Source: Nocardioides sp.
Lineage (GTDB): Bacteria; Actinomycetota; Actinomycetes; Propionibacteriales; Nocardioidaceae
Length of the DNA stretch: 9,804 nt
Direction of reading: 5' to 3'
Assembly: GCA_030452025.1 (NCBI GenBank)
Contig: JAKDNC010000083.1
Location: 1-9,804, forward strand
The notes beneath the pieces are model-generated. The model searched no databases, had not been told where the DNA came from, and was given only the letters and a program-made list of their open reading frames with translations. The position numbers and the translations under genes are program-made. Below are positions 1 to 5,693 of the stretch, one piece after another (within the stretch, counting starts at the first letter, position 1; every line of letters begins with the position of its first letter).

Positions 1-231
1 GACGCGCCCGGTCCGGGGCCCGCGGCCAGGGCTGAGGAGCCCGAGAGGATCCTCGACTGGCTGGAGTCGGAGAGCGTCCGTCTCGTCGACGTCGACGGCG
101 AATGGAGCTGCCCGATCGGCGGCGCCCGCCGCCACCTGGCGATCCACGACGCCGTCAACGAGTCCCGCAAGTCGCTGACACCCTTCGACGAGCGGCGCGA
201 CCTGGCAACGGTCCACCAACCCGCGCGGTGA
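1..231 (+). CDS. C-terminal end of probable DEDDh exonuclease / UvrC-like nuclease fusion (partial)
   Basis: An open frame enters at base 1 and ends at TGA 229-231, giving 76 residues of a C-terminus. No catalytic motif falls inside the window. The visible part has an acidic helix (EEPERILDWLE), a strand-turn segment (VRLVDVDGEWSCPIGGARRHL) and a charged tail ending TVHQPAR. I recall a similar tail in actinobacterial proteins that join a DnaQ-like DEDDh 3'-5' exonuclease domain to a UvrC-type GIY-YIG domain. Position supports this, because in Mycobacterium tuberculosis the homologue Rv2191 lies directly beside trpD (Rv2192c) and ctaE (Rv2193). Such proteins are presumed to act in DNA repair or proofreading. 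The reading frame is clear. The family assignment is an inference from tail resemblance and gene order and would change if upstream sequence showed another domain. Confidence 0.6.
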   Translation, partial: DAPGPGPAARAEEPERILDWLESESVRLVDVDGEWSCPIGGARRHLAIHDAVNESRKSLTPFDERRDLATVHQPAR

Positions 232-237
232 CCCCAC

Positions 238-261
238 CTCCGCCACCCGAAGTGGCAGGAG
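238..261 (+). terminator. Short stem-loop between exonuclease gene and RAM-domain gene
   Basis: CTCC-GCCAC (238-246) pairs with GTGGC-A-GGAG (252-261), making a 9-bp stem with one bulged A and a five-base loop, seven bases after the upstream stop codon. There is no T-tract. It could be a weak terminator or an mRNA-processing hairpin. It lies just upstream of the ribosome-binding site of the next gene, so it may equally be chance in GC-rich DNA. Confidence 0.3.
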
Positions 262-283
262 CCACACCCGCTAAGGTGGAGCG

Positions 284-562
284 GTGATCACCGCCATCGT
301 TTTCGTCAAAGCCGAAGTCGACCGCATCCCCGAGGTGGCCGAAGGAATCGCCGCCCTGGACGGCGTGAGTGAGGTCTACTCAGTCACCGGCCAGATCGAC
401 CTGATCGCCCTGGTCCGCGTCCGCAACCACGACGACGTGGCGGCCGTGGTCGCCGACCGCCTGAACAAGGTCGACGGCGTCCTGTCCACCGAGACCCACA
501 TCGCGTTCCGGGCCTACTCCCAACACGACCTCGAGTCGGCCTTCTCCCTCGGCCTGGATTGA
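284..562 (+). CDS. Stand-alone Lrp/AsnC ligand-binding (RAM) domain protein
   Basis: This 92-residue protein matches the effector-binding RAM domain of Lrp/AsnC regulators and has no DNA-binding helix-turn-helix. The visible pattern is an opening strand (ITAIVFVKAE), a helix running to the GVSEVYSVTG turn (about residues 27-36), the IDLIALVRVRN strand, a helix, and a final strand with THIAFRAY. In full-length Lrp proteins this alpha/beta sandwich binds amino acids and forms oligomers. Stand-alone versions are widespread in actinobacteria and archaea, but their function is mostly unknown. They may sense a small molecule or modify full-length Lrp oligomers. The GTG start at 284 has an AAGGTGGA ribosome-binding site (273-280) four bases upstream. 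The gene converges on trpD with 26 bases between stop codons. Family assignment is firm; the role is unknown. Confidence 0.85.
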   Translation: MITAIVFVKAEVDRIPEVAEGIAALDGVSEVYSVTGQIDLIALVRVRNHDDVAAVVADRLNKVDGVLSTETHIAFRAYSQHDLESAFSLGLD

Positions 563-588
563 CCACGCGTCGCGTCGGTCTCGAACTC

Positions 589-1632
589 TCAGCTGACCGC
601 GGCACACGCCTTCACCCAGCGCTCCAGAGCCGCCTTGGCCGCACCGGAGTCGAGAGCTTCCGTGGCCCGCTGCATGCCCGAGGCCACGTCGGCAAGGACG
701 TCGCCGGTCATTCCCTGATGGATGGCCAGAGCAGCTCCGGCGTTGAGCACGACGGCGTCCCGGACCGGGCCGGTCTCACCGTCGAGCAACCGCAGGATCA
801 CCCGGGCGTTGTAATCGGTGTCCCCGCCACGCAGGTCTTCAGCGCTCGCGAGCCGCAGACCGAGGTCGCGCGGATCCAGGGAGGACTTCTGCGTCGAGCC
901 ATCCCGGACGCTCCACACAGTCGACGTGGTGGTCGTGGTCAGCTCGTCGAGCCCGTCGTCGCCCCGGAAGACCATCGCGTCGGCCCCCCGCTTGGCGAAG
1001 ACCCCGGCGAGCACCGGCGCCTTGGACAGATCAGCACAGCCGATCGCCTGGGCGGCCGGCCTGACCGGGTTGGCCAAAGGTCCGAAGAGGTTGAAGAAGG
1101 TCGCGATGCCGAGCTCACGCCGTGCCGGCCCCGCATGGCGCAGCGCGGGGTGGAAGATCGGAGCGAAGCAGAAGGTGATCCCGGCTCGCTCCGCCACGGC
1201 CGTGACCCCGTCCGGATCCAGGTCGAGTCGCACGCCCAACGCCTCGAGGACATCGGCAGAGCCGGACTTCGAGGACGCCGAACGGTTGCCGTGCTTGACC
1301 ACGAGCGCTCCGGCGCCGGCGGCGACGATGACCGACATCGAAGAGATGTTCACCGAGAACGACCGATCCCCACCGGTGCCGACGATGTCGAGGGCGCGAC
1401 CCGGGATCGAGAGCGGCGTGGCCTTCTCGAACATCGCGTCCACCAGCGCGGTGATCTCCTCGACGGTTTCACCTTTGCTTCGCATCGCGACGGCGAAGCC
1501 GGCGATCTGGGACGGTGTTGCCTGACCGGAAAGGATCTCGCCCATCGCCCACCTGGCGGCCTCGGAGGTCAGGTCCTCACCCGCGACGACACCGTTGAGA
1601 ACATCTGCCCAGCTGTGCGTCGCGAGGCTCAT
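589..1632 (-). CDS. trpD: Anthranilate phosphoribosyltransferase TrpD
   Basis: TrpD transfers the phosphoribosyl group of PRPP to anthranilate, the second committed step of tryptophan synthesis in the cytoplasm. The 347-residue product has the usual family length. It shows the helical N-terminal domain (LSGQATPSQIAGFAVAMRSKGE), the PRPP-binding GTGGD loop at residues 85-89, the KHGNRS motif at 113-118, the RRELGIATFFNLFGPLANP segment near 171-189 and the Mg-binding acidic DGLDE at 226-230. The ATG at 1632 is favoured because it overlaps the upstream gene's stop as ATGA. The open frame continues to 1782, but the extra 50 residues are Arg/Pro-rich, overlap the upstream gene and do not resemble the family. 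No other trp gene is present. TrpD beside ctaE is also seen in mycobacteria. No strong Shine-Dalgarno is visible, so translation probably depends on coupling. Confidence 0.95.
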   Translation of the reverse strand: MSLATHSWADVLNGVVAGEDLTSEAARWAMGEILSGQATPSQIAGFAVAMRSKGETVEEITALVDAMFEKATPLSIPGRALDIVGTGGDRSFSVNISSMSVIVAAGAGALVVKHGNRSASSKSGSADVLEALGVRLDLDPDGVTAVAERAGITFCFAPIFHPALRHAGPARRELGIATFFNLFGPLANPVRPAAQAIGCADLSKAPVLAGVFAKRGADAMVFRGDDGLDELTTTTTSTVWSVRDGSTQKSSLDPRDLGLRLASAEDLRGGDTDYNARVILRLLDGETGPVRDAVVLNAGAALAIHQGMTGDVLADVASGMQRATEALDSGAAKAALERWVKACAAVS

Positions 1633-2039
1633 GTGGCAGGCACGCGCGAGCGCAGCAACGACACCACTGACTCGGCGAGATGGATCGGGTCGATCGGGTG
1701 CGGGACCGCACCGTCGGCGCGTGACCATGTCGCCAGCCACGCGTCCTGCGGACGGCCAGTGAGGACCAGCAGCGGCGGGCATTCGAAGATCTCGTCCTTG
1801 AGCTGCTTGGCGATGCCCATGCCGCCGGCGGGAGCAGCCTCACCGTCCAGGATGGCCAGCGCGATCTCGCCGGAATCCATCTGCTGGATCACGACCGGCT
1901 CGGTGGCGACCTCGACGTACTGCAACTCGGGCAGATCGGGGTGCGGACGACGGCCGAGGGCAAGGATGACCTGCTGCCTCGTGTTGACGTCGTCGCTGTA
2001 GACGAGAACCTTCAGCGGGGAGCGCGTGGTGTCGGTCAC
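1629..2039 (-). CDS. Small receiver-like (REC) protein with incomplete phosphorylation site
   Basis: The 136-residue product looks like a single CheY-type receiver domain with no output domain. The first strand LKVLVYSDD (residues 9-17) ends in an acidic pair, D16/D17. A hydrophobic strand IALAILDGEA places D65 at the phospho-acceptor position. LLVLTG gives T94, and the end of strand 5, AVPHPIDPIHL (111-121), resembles the usual KPF/KPI turn except that H114 stands where the conserved lysine belongs. Acceptor Asp and Thr are present and the switch Lys is absent, so it may be an atypical or phosphorylation-independent receiver. The GTG start at 2039 is chosen because GTGA overlaps the ctaG stop. 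A start at 2141 is open but would lie inside ctaG. The downstream end overlaps trpD as ATGA. No cognate kinase is in view. Function is unknown; a regulator or adaptor for the respiratory or tryptophan genes is only a guess. Confidence 0.75.
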   Translation of the reverse strand: MTDTTRSPLKVLVYSDDVNTRQQVILALGRRPHPDLPELQYVEVATEPVVIQQMDSGEIALAILDGEAAPAGGMGIAKQLKDEIFECPPLLVLTGRPQDAWLATWSRADGAVPHPIDPIHLAESVVSLLRSRVPAT

Positions 2040-2998
2040 GGTTCGATGGTATCTGTGTTGGCTGCTCTCTGGGCACGGGCCTCTTCTCGATCCAGCCGGC
2101 GATCCTCCCGACGCGCCTCCGCGATGGAGGATCGGACCCACTGTGCGAAGAGCACTCCGAAGAAGACCAGCGCGATCAGGTCACCCGAGGACCACAGGAT
2201 CGCCCCCGCCACATGTTGGTCCTCGGCGGCCCCGGGCAGCCAGGCGCCCATCGGCCCGTCGTGCAGTTCCTCGTAGTAGTCGCCCCCGATCAGCGTCTGC
2301 TGGTCCATGATCGTGATCCCGAGGAACGCGTGGAACGGCAGCGTCAGGAAGATCAGCATCAGCCGGAACGGGTAGCTGACCCGCCCCGGCACCGGGTCGA
2401 CGCCCATCAGGGGCCAGAAGAAGAGCGCTCCGACCACCACCAGGTGCACGTGCATCAGCTCGTGGATGTACGTCGAGGCCAGCGACGCGTCGTACCAACT
2501 GGTGAAGTAGAGCGCCCACGGCGAGAGCACGTAGAGCGCGAAGGTCAGCGGAGGAAATGACAGCACCGCGGCGATCCGCGAGTGCAGGCACGCCAGCAGC
2601 CAGCGGCGAGGTCCCCTGGTCGACGTGCCGGGCAACGTCCGCAGCGCCAGCGTCACCGGGGCTCCCAGAGCCAGGAACAGAGGCACCCACATCGACAGGA
2701 TCATGTGCTGGACCATGTGCACGCTGAGCAGTGTCGTGTCGTAGGTCGAGATCCCCGACGCGGTCGCGAAGAAGAAACCGCCCATTCCCGCGACGACGAA
2801 CGCCAGCGTCCGCCCGATCGGCCACGAGTCACCCCGACGATGGAGGGCATAGACCCCAACAAGGTACAACCCGACCACCCAGACGCCCGCGATGAACAGG
2901 AAGGGGTCCATCGACCATGCCGAGAAGGCCGTGCCGAAGGTGAATTTCGGAAGGTCCGGGTCAACGGTGAGGGGCGCAATCAGGCGGGAAAACAGCAC
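2036..2998 (-). CDS. ctaG: Cytochrome c oxidase assembly protein, Caa3_CtaG family
   Basis: This is a multi-helix membrane protein of 320 residues with about seven hydrophobic segments. It carries the Caa3_CtaG histidine signatures: SVHMVQHM (His94, His98), IHELMHVH (His179, His183, His185), LPFHAFLG (His223) and DQHVAGAILW (His262). The family is needed for assembly of caa3/aa3-type oxidases, probably by handling copper. It is unrelated to the Cox11 proteins also called CtaG. A charged, probably coiled, cytoplasmic tail spans residues 289-311. The GTG at 2998 is chosen because a TAAACT -10 box ends exactly 7 bases upstream, as expected for a leaderless mRNA. GTG 3022 and a start at 3085 are open but would add Arg/Pro-rich sequence, and the latter would run into ctaE. 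It heads the unit with the receiver-like gene and trpD and is divergent from ctaE, which fits a role in oxidase biogenesis. Confidence 0.87.
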   Translation of the reverse strand: MLFSRLIAPLTVDPDLPKFTFGTAFSAWSMDPFLFIAGVWVVGLYLVGVYALHRRGDSWPIGRTLAFVVAGMGGFFFATASGISTYDTTLLSVHMVQHMILSMWVPLFLALGAPVTLALRTLPGTSTRGPRRWLLACLHSRIAAVLSFPPLTFALYVLSPWALYFTSWYDASLASTYIHELMHVHLVVVGALFFWPLMGVDPVPGRVSYPFRLMLIFLTLPFHAFLGITIMDQQTLIGGDYYEELHDGPMGAWLPGAAEDQHVAGAILWSSGDLIALVFFGVLFAQWVRSSIAEARREDRRLDREEARAQRAANTDTIEP

Positions 2999-3005
2999 GG
3001 TGTGA

Positions 3006-3011
3006 AGTTTA
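3006..3011 (-). promoter_or_regulatory. Candidate -10 box for leaderless ctaG transcript
   Basis: Read on the minus strand, TAAACT fits the actinobacterial TAnnnT -10 pattern. Seven bases (TCACACC) separate it from the GTG at 2998, so transcription would begin at or next to the start codon. No Shine-Dalgarno precedes that GTG, which agrees with a leaderless mRNA. No convincing -35 hexamer is visible. Confidence 0.45.
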
Positions 3012-3059
3012 TGACGCCCCACATCAGGGGGTCGGGGTGCCCTCAGTCTCGATAGGCGC

Positions 3060-3065
3060 CATAAT
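3060..3065 (+). promoter_or_regulatory. Candidate -10 box for leaderless ctaE-qcrCAB transcript
   Basis: CATAAT differs from the TATAAT consensus at one base and stands out in GC-rich surroundings. Seven bases (GATGCGC) separate it from the GTG at 3073, which would make that G the likely +1. This spacing supports GTG 3073 over the two ATGs at 3064 and 3067, which overlap or adjoin the box. The -35 region is not recognisable. This would be the main promoter for the bcc operon. Confidence 0.55.
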
Positions 3066-3072
3066 GATGCGC

Positions 3073-3711
3073 GTGGCGACTGCAACCTTGATTCCGGCGT
3101 CCCGTCTTCACGGGCATCATGACCGTCCCAGCATGGTCAGTGTGGGAACGATCATCTGGCTCTCGAGCGAGCTGATGTTCTTTGCTGCACTGTTCGCTTG
3201 CTACTTCACGATCCGGGCCCAGAGCCCGGACCTGTGGGCCAACGAGACCGAACTACTCAACGTCCCCTTCTCCTCCGCGAACACCACGGTCCTCGTGCTG
3301 TCGTCGGTGACCTGCCAGCTCGGTGTCTTCGCCGCCGAACGGGGCAAGGTCGGCCGGAGCGGGTCGGTGTTCAACGTCGCGGGCTGGGGCCTGCGCGAGT
3401 GGTTCATCCTGACCTTCATCATGGGGTCGGTCTTCATCGGTGGACAGTCCTTCGAGTACGCCGAGCTCATCCACGAGGGCCTGACCATCCCCGCCAACGC
3501 CTACGGGTCGGTCTTCTACCTCACGACCGGCTTCCACGGGATCCACGTGACCGGTGGTCTCATCGCCTTCCTGTTCGTCCTCGGACGCACATACATGGCG
3601 CGAAGGTTCACCCACGAACAAGCGGTCAGTGCCATCGTCGTGTCCTACTACTGGCACTTCGTCGATGTCGTCTGGATCGCACTGTTCGCGACCATTTACC
3701 TGATCAAGTAG
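3073..3711 (+). CDS. ctaE: Cytochrome c oxidase subunit III
   Basis: Subunit III of the aa3-type haem-copper oxidase is a membrane protein that stabilises the catalytic subunit and is thought to assist proton uptake. The 212-residue product has five hydrophobic segments, the short actinobacterial form that lacks the first two helices of the mitochondrial protein. Signatures include MVSVGTIIWLSSELMFFAALF near the N-terminus, GQSFEYAEL, TTGFHGIHVTGG and the C-terminal YYWHFVDVVWIALF. The open frame extends to GTG 3037, with ATGs at 3064 and 3067. GTG 3073 is preferred because it begins VATATLIPASRLHGHHDRPS, which resembles known N-termini, and because a CATAAT box sits 7 bases upstream. It leads the operon, with qcrC 21 bases downstream. 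Having subunit III in the bcc operon while ctaD and ctaF lie elsewhere is the usual actinobacterial arrangement. Confidence 0.95.
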   Translation: MATATLIPASRLHGHHDRPSMVSVGTIIWLSSELMFFAALFACYFTIRAQSPDLWANETELLNVPFSSANTTVLVLSSVTCQLGVFAAERGKVGRSGSVFNVAGWGLREWFILTFIMGSVFIGGQSFEYAELIHEGLTIPANAYGSVFYLTTGFHGIHVTGGLIAFLFVLGRTYMARRFTHEQAVSAIVVSYYWHFVDVVWIALFATIYLIK

Positions 3712-3732
3712 CACCGGACAAGGACTGATTTC

Positions 3733-4614
3733 GTGCGTCTCCTGAATCGCTCCGCCGGCCGCGTCTCGCGGCTGCGCCGCGGACCACTCGCGGGCCTGCT
3801 GGTCCTGCTTCTCGGGCTCATGTTCACCGGAGCCCTGTATTCCGCCTTCACCCCGGCCCAGGCCGAGAAGGCGTCCAAGTCCGACGACGAGCTGATCCAG
3901 GAGGGTCGCCAGCTCTTCCTGGTCGGCTGCTCCTTCTGCCACGGACAGAACGGTGAGGGCATCACCAGCCAGAACGGCCAGTACGGCCCGTCGCTGGTCG
4001 GTGTCGGTGCTGCTTCGGTCGACTTCCAGGTCGGCACAGGCCGCATGCCGATGCAGCAGCCCGGCCAGCAAGCAGCCACCAAGGACCAGGCCTACAGCCA
4101 GGACGAGGTCGACGCCCTCGCGGCGTACGTCGCCTCGCTGGGCCCCGGCCCGTCGATCCCGGACAAGGCCGAGTACTCCCTCGACAACCTCTCGGAGGAC
4201 GAACAGCGTGAAGCTGTGGTCCGCGGTGGTCAGCTGTTCCTGACCAACTGCACCGCTTGCCACAACTTCGACGGTTCCGGTGGCGCCATGCCGGAAGGCA
4301 AGACGGCACCCTCGCTCAAGAACACCTCCGACAAGCACATCTACGAGGCCATGCTCACCGGCCCCCAGCAGATGGACGTCTTCTCCAACGGCAACATCGC
4401 GCCGGAGGACAAGGCTGCGATCATCGCCTACCTCAACTCGATCGAGGACAACGCCGGCTACGGCGGCTTCAGCCTCGGCGGCCTCGGCCCGGTGAGTGAA
4501 GGTATGTTTGCGTGGATCCTGGGCATCGGCGGGCTGGTGGGCTTCGCCTACTGGATCGCCGCGCACTCCACACGCTCCGAGAAGACCGAACACCCTGAGG
4601 GGACCGACGCGTGA
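3733..4614 (+). CDS. qcrC: Menaquinol-cytochrome c reductase di-haem cytochrome c subunit
   Basis: QcrC carries electrons from the Rieske centre to the aa3 oxidase and replaces soluble cytochrome c in actinobacteria. The 293-residue product has an N-terminal membrane anchor (about residues 18-38) and two cytochrome c domains. Their haem motifs are CSFCH at 66-70 and CTACH at 173-177. Probable distal Met ligands are in GRMPM (M105 or M107) and QQMDVF (M214). A C-terminal transmembrane helix spans about 257-277. Both haem domains lie outside the cytoplasmic membrane. The GTG start at 3733 has an AAGGA site at 3720-3724, eight bases upstream. The stop overlaps the qcrA start as GTGA. Length and two-domain layout are typical, with no missing ligand. 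Confidence 0.97.
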   Translation: MRLLNRSAGRVSRLRRGPLAGLLVLLLGLMFTGALYSAFTPAQAEKASKSDDELIQEGRQLFLVGCSFCHGQNGEGITSQNGQYGPSLVGVGAASVDFQVGTGRMPMQQPGQQAATKDQAYSQDEVDALAAYVASLGPGPSIPDKAEYSLDNLSEDEQREAVVRGGQLFLTNCTACHNFDGSGGAMPEGKTAPSLKNTSDKHIYEAMLTGPQQMDVFSNGNIAPEDKAAIIAYLNSIEDNAGYGGFSLGGLGPVSEGMFAWILGIGGLVGFAYWIAAHSTRSEKTEHPEGTDA

Positions 4615-5693
4615 CCGACCACCACGACAACCTGCCGGCTCCCGTCGACGAGCCGATCGCGAATCCGGGCCTCCCGGCTCACGAGCCGCGCCCGACCGAC
4701 GTCGACAAGGTGGCGGAGAAGCGCGCCGAACGCCAGGTCGCGACCTTCTTCTTCCTCTCGATGGCCTGTGCCGTCCTGTTCGTCGTCGCCTACTACGGCA
4801 TCTCGTTGACCGAGGAGTCCGGCGACAACACGACGTTCGCCGGTCTCGGCGCCTCCCACGTCGCTCTCGGTGTGACCCTGGGCCTGGCCCTGATGTTCAT
4901 CGGCATCGGCATCATCCAGTGGGCCCGCAAGCTCATGGCTGACGTCGAGATCGCCGAGATGCGCCACCCGGTCGCCTCCTCCGCCGCGGACCGTGTCGAG
5001 ACGCTCGCGGCCCTCAACGACGGCCTCGAGGAGTCCGGCATCGCCCGTCGCCCGCTGGTGCGCAACAGCCTCCTGGGGGCCGTGGGCTTCGTCGGCATCC
5101 CACTGATCGTCAGCTTCACTGATCTCGGCCCGGTCGCCACGCCCACCGTGCGTCGCAACACGCTGGAGAAGACGGTCTGGAAGGAAGGCACCCGCGTCGT
5201 GCGCGACGTGACCGGCACCCCGATCAAGGTCGAGGACCTTGAGATCGGCGACTTGATGAACTGTGAGCCCGAGGGCCTGGTCCCGGTCCACTCCGAGGAG
5301 GACGAACGTGAAGGCGTTGAATACCTTGAAGGCGCCGAGCTCCAGAGCGCCAAGGCCAAGGCTGCGCTGATCCTCCTCCGGATGGAGCCCAAGGACCAGA
5401 CCTTCTCCGAGCGTTCGCCCGAGAACTGGTCCATCCACGGGATCGTGGCCTACTCCAAGATCTGCACCCACGTCGGATGCCCGATCTCACTGAACGAACA
5501 GCAGAGTCACCACCTCCTCTGCCCCTGCCACCAGTCGACCTTCGACCTCGCCGATGGCGGCCGGGTCGTGTTCGGCCCCGCTGCTCGCCCGCTCCCCCAG
5601 CTGCCCCTCACGGTCGAGGATGGCTACCTGGTGGCGCAGAGCGACTTCAGGGAACCTGTCGGCCCGAGCTACTGGGAGCGTGACTCGAAGTGA
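4611..5693 (+). CDS. qcrA: Menaquinol-cytochrome c reductase Rieske iron-sulfur subunit
   Basis: QcrA takes an electron from menaquinol at the Qo site through a 2Fe-2S cluster and passes it to QcrC. The 360-residue protein follows the actinobacterial plan: a charged cytoplasmic N-terminus, transmembrane helices at about 43-63, 83-103 and 152-170, then an external Rieske domain. Cluster-binding motifs are CTHVGC (C285, H287, and C290 for the disulfide) and CPCHQS (C304, C306, H307). Ligands are C285, H287, C304 and H307, with C290-C306 as the conserved disulfide. An arginine pair at 146-147 before helix 3 fits the dual Sec/Tat insertion described for the Streptomyces coelicolor Rieske protein. 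The acidic stretch near 229-243 lies in the external insertion before the cluster. GTGA overlaps at both ends tie translation to qcrC and qcrB. Confidence 0.97.
   Translation: MTDHHDNLPAPVDEPIANPGLPAHEPRPTDVDKVAEKRAERQVATFFFLSMACAVLFVVAYYGISLTEESGDNTTFAGLGASHVALGVTLGLALMFIGIGIIQWARKLMADVEIAEMRHPVASSAADRVETLAALNDGLEESGIARRPLVRNSLLGAVGFVGIPLIVSFTDLGPVATPTVRRNTLEKTVWKEGTRVVRDVTGTPIKVEDLEIGDLMNCEPEGLVPVHSEEDEREGVEYLEGAELQSAKAKAALILLRMEPKDQTFSERSPENWSIHGIVAYSKICTHVGCPISLNEQQSHHLLCPCHQSTFDLADGGRVVFGPAARPLPQLPLTVEDGYLVAQSDFREPVGPSYWERDSK

Noticed and set aside
102..287. Small plus-strand frame near the left edge
   Set aside because: It overlaps the in-frame exonuclease tail in another frame and gives an Arg/Pro-rich product. 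It only reaches the RAM gene start by chance.
559..2001. Very long plus-strand open frame (480 residues) across the trpD and receiver region
   Set aside because: It is antisense to trpD and the receiver-like gene, both of which have clear family motifs and coupled junctions. Its product is Arg/Gly-rich low-complexity sequence typical of shadow frames in high-GC DNA.
3253..4593. Long minus-strand open frame (446 residues) opposite ctaE and qcrC
   Set aside because: It lies opposite ctaE and qcrC with their haem and subunit III motifs. The product is Gly/Val/Glu-rich with no family resemblance.
4548..5471. Minus-strand open frame (307 residues) opposite qcrA
   Set aside because: It is antisense to the Rieske gene, and its composition matches complementary-strand translation of a GC-rich gene.
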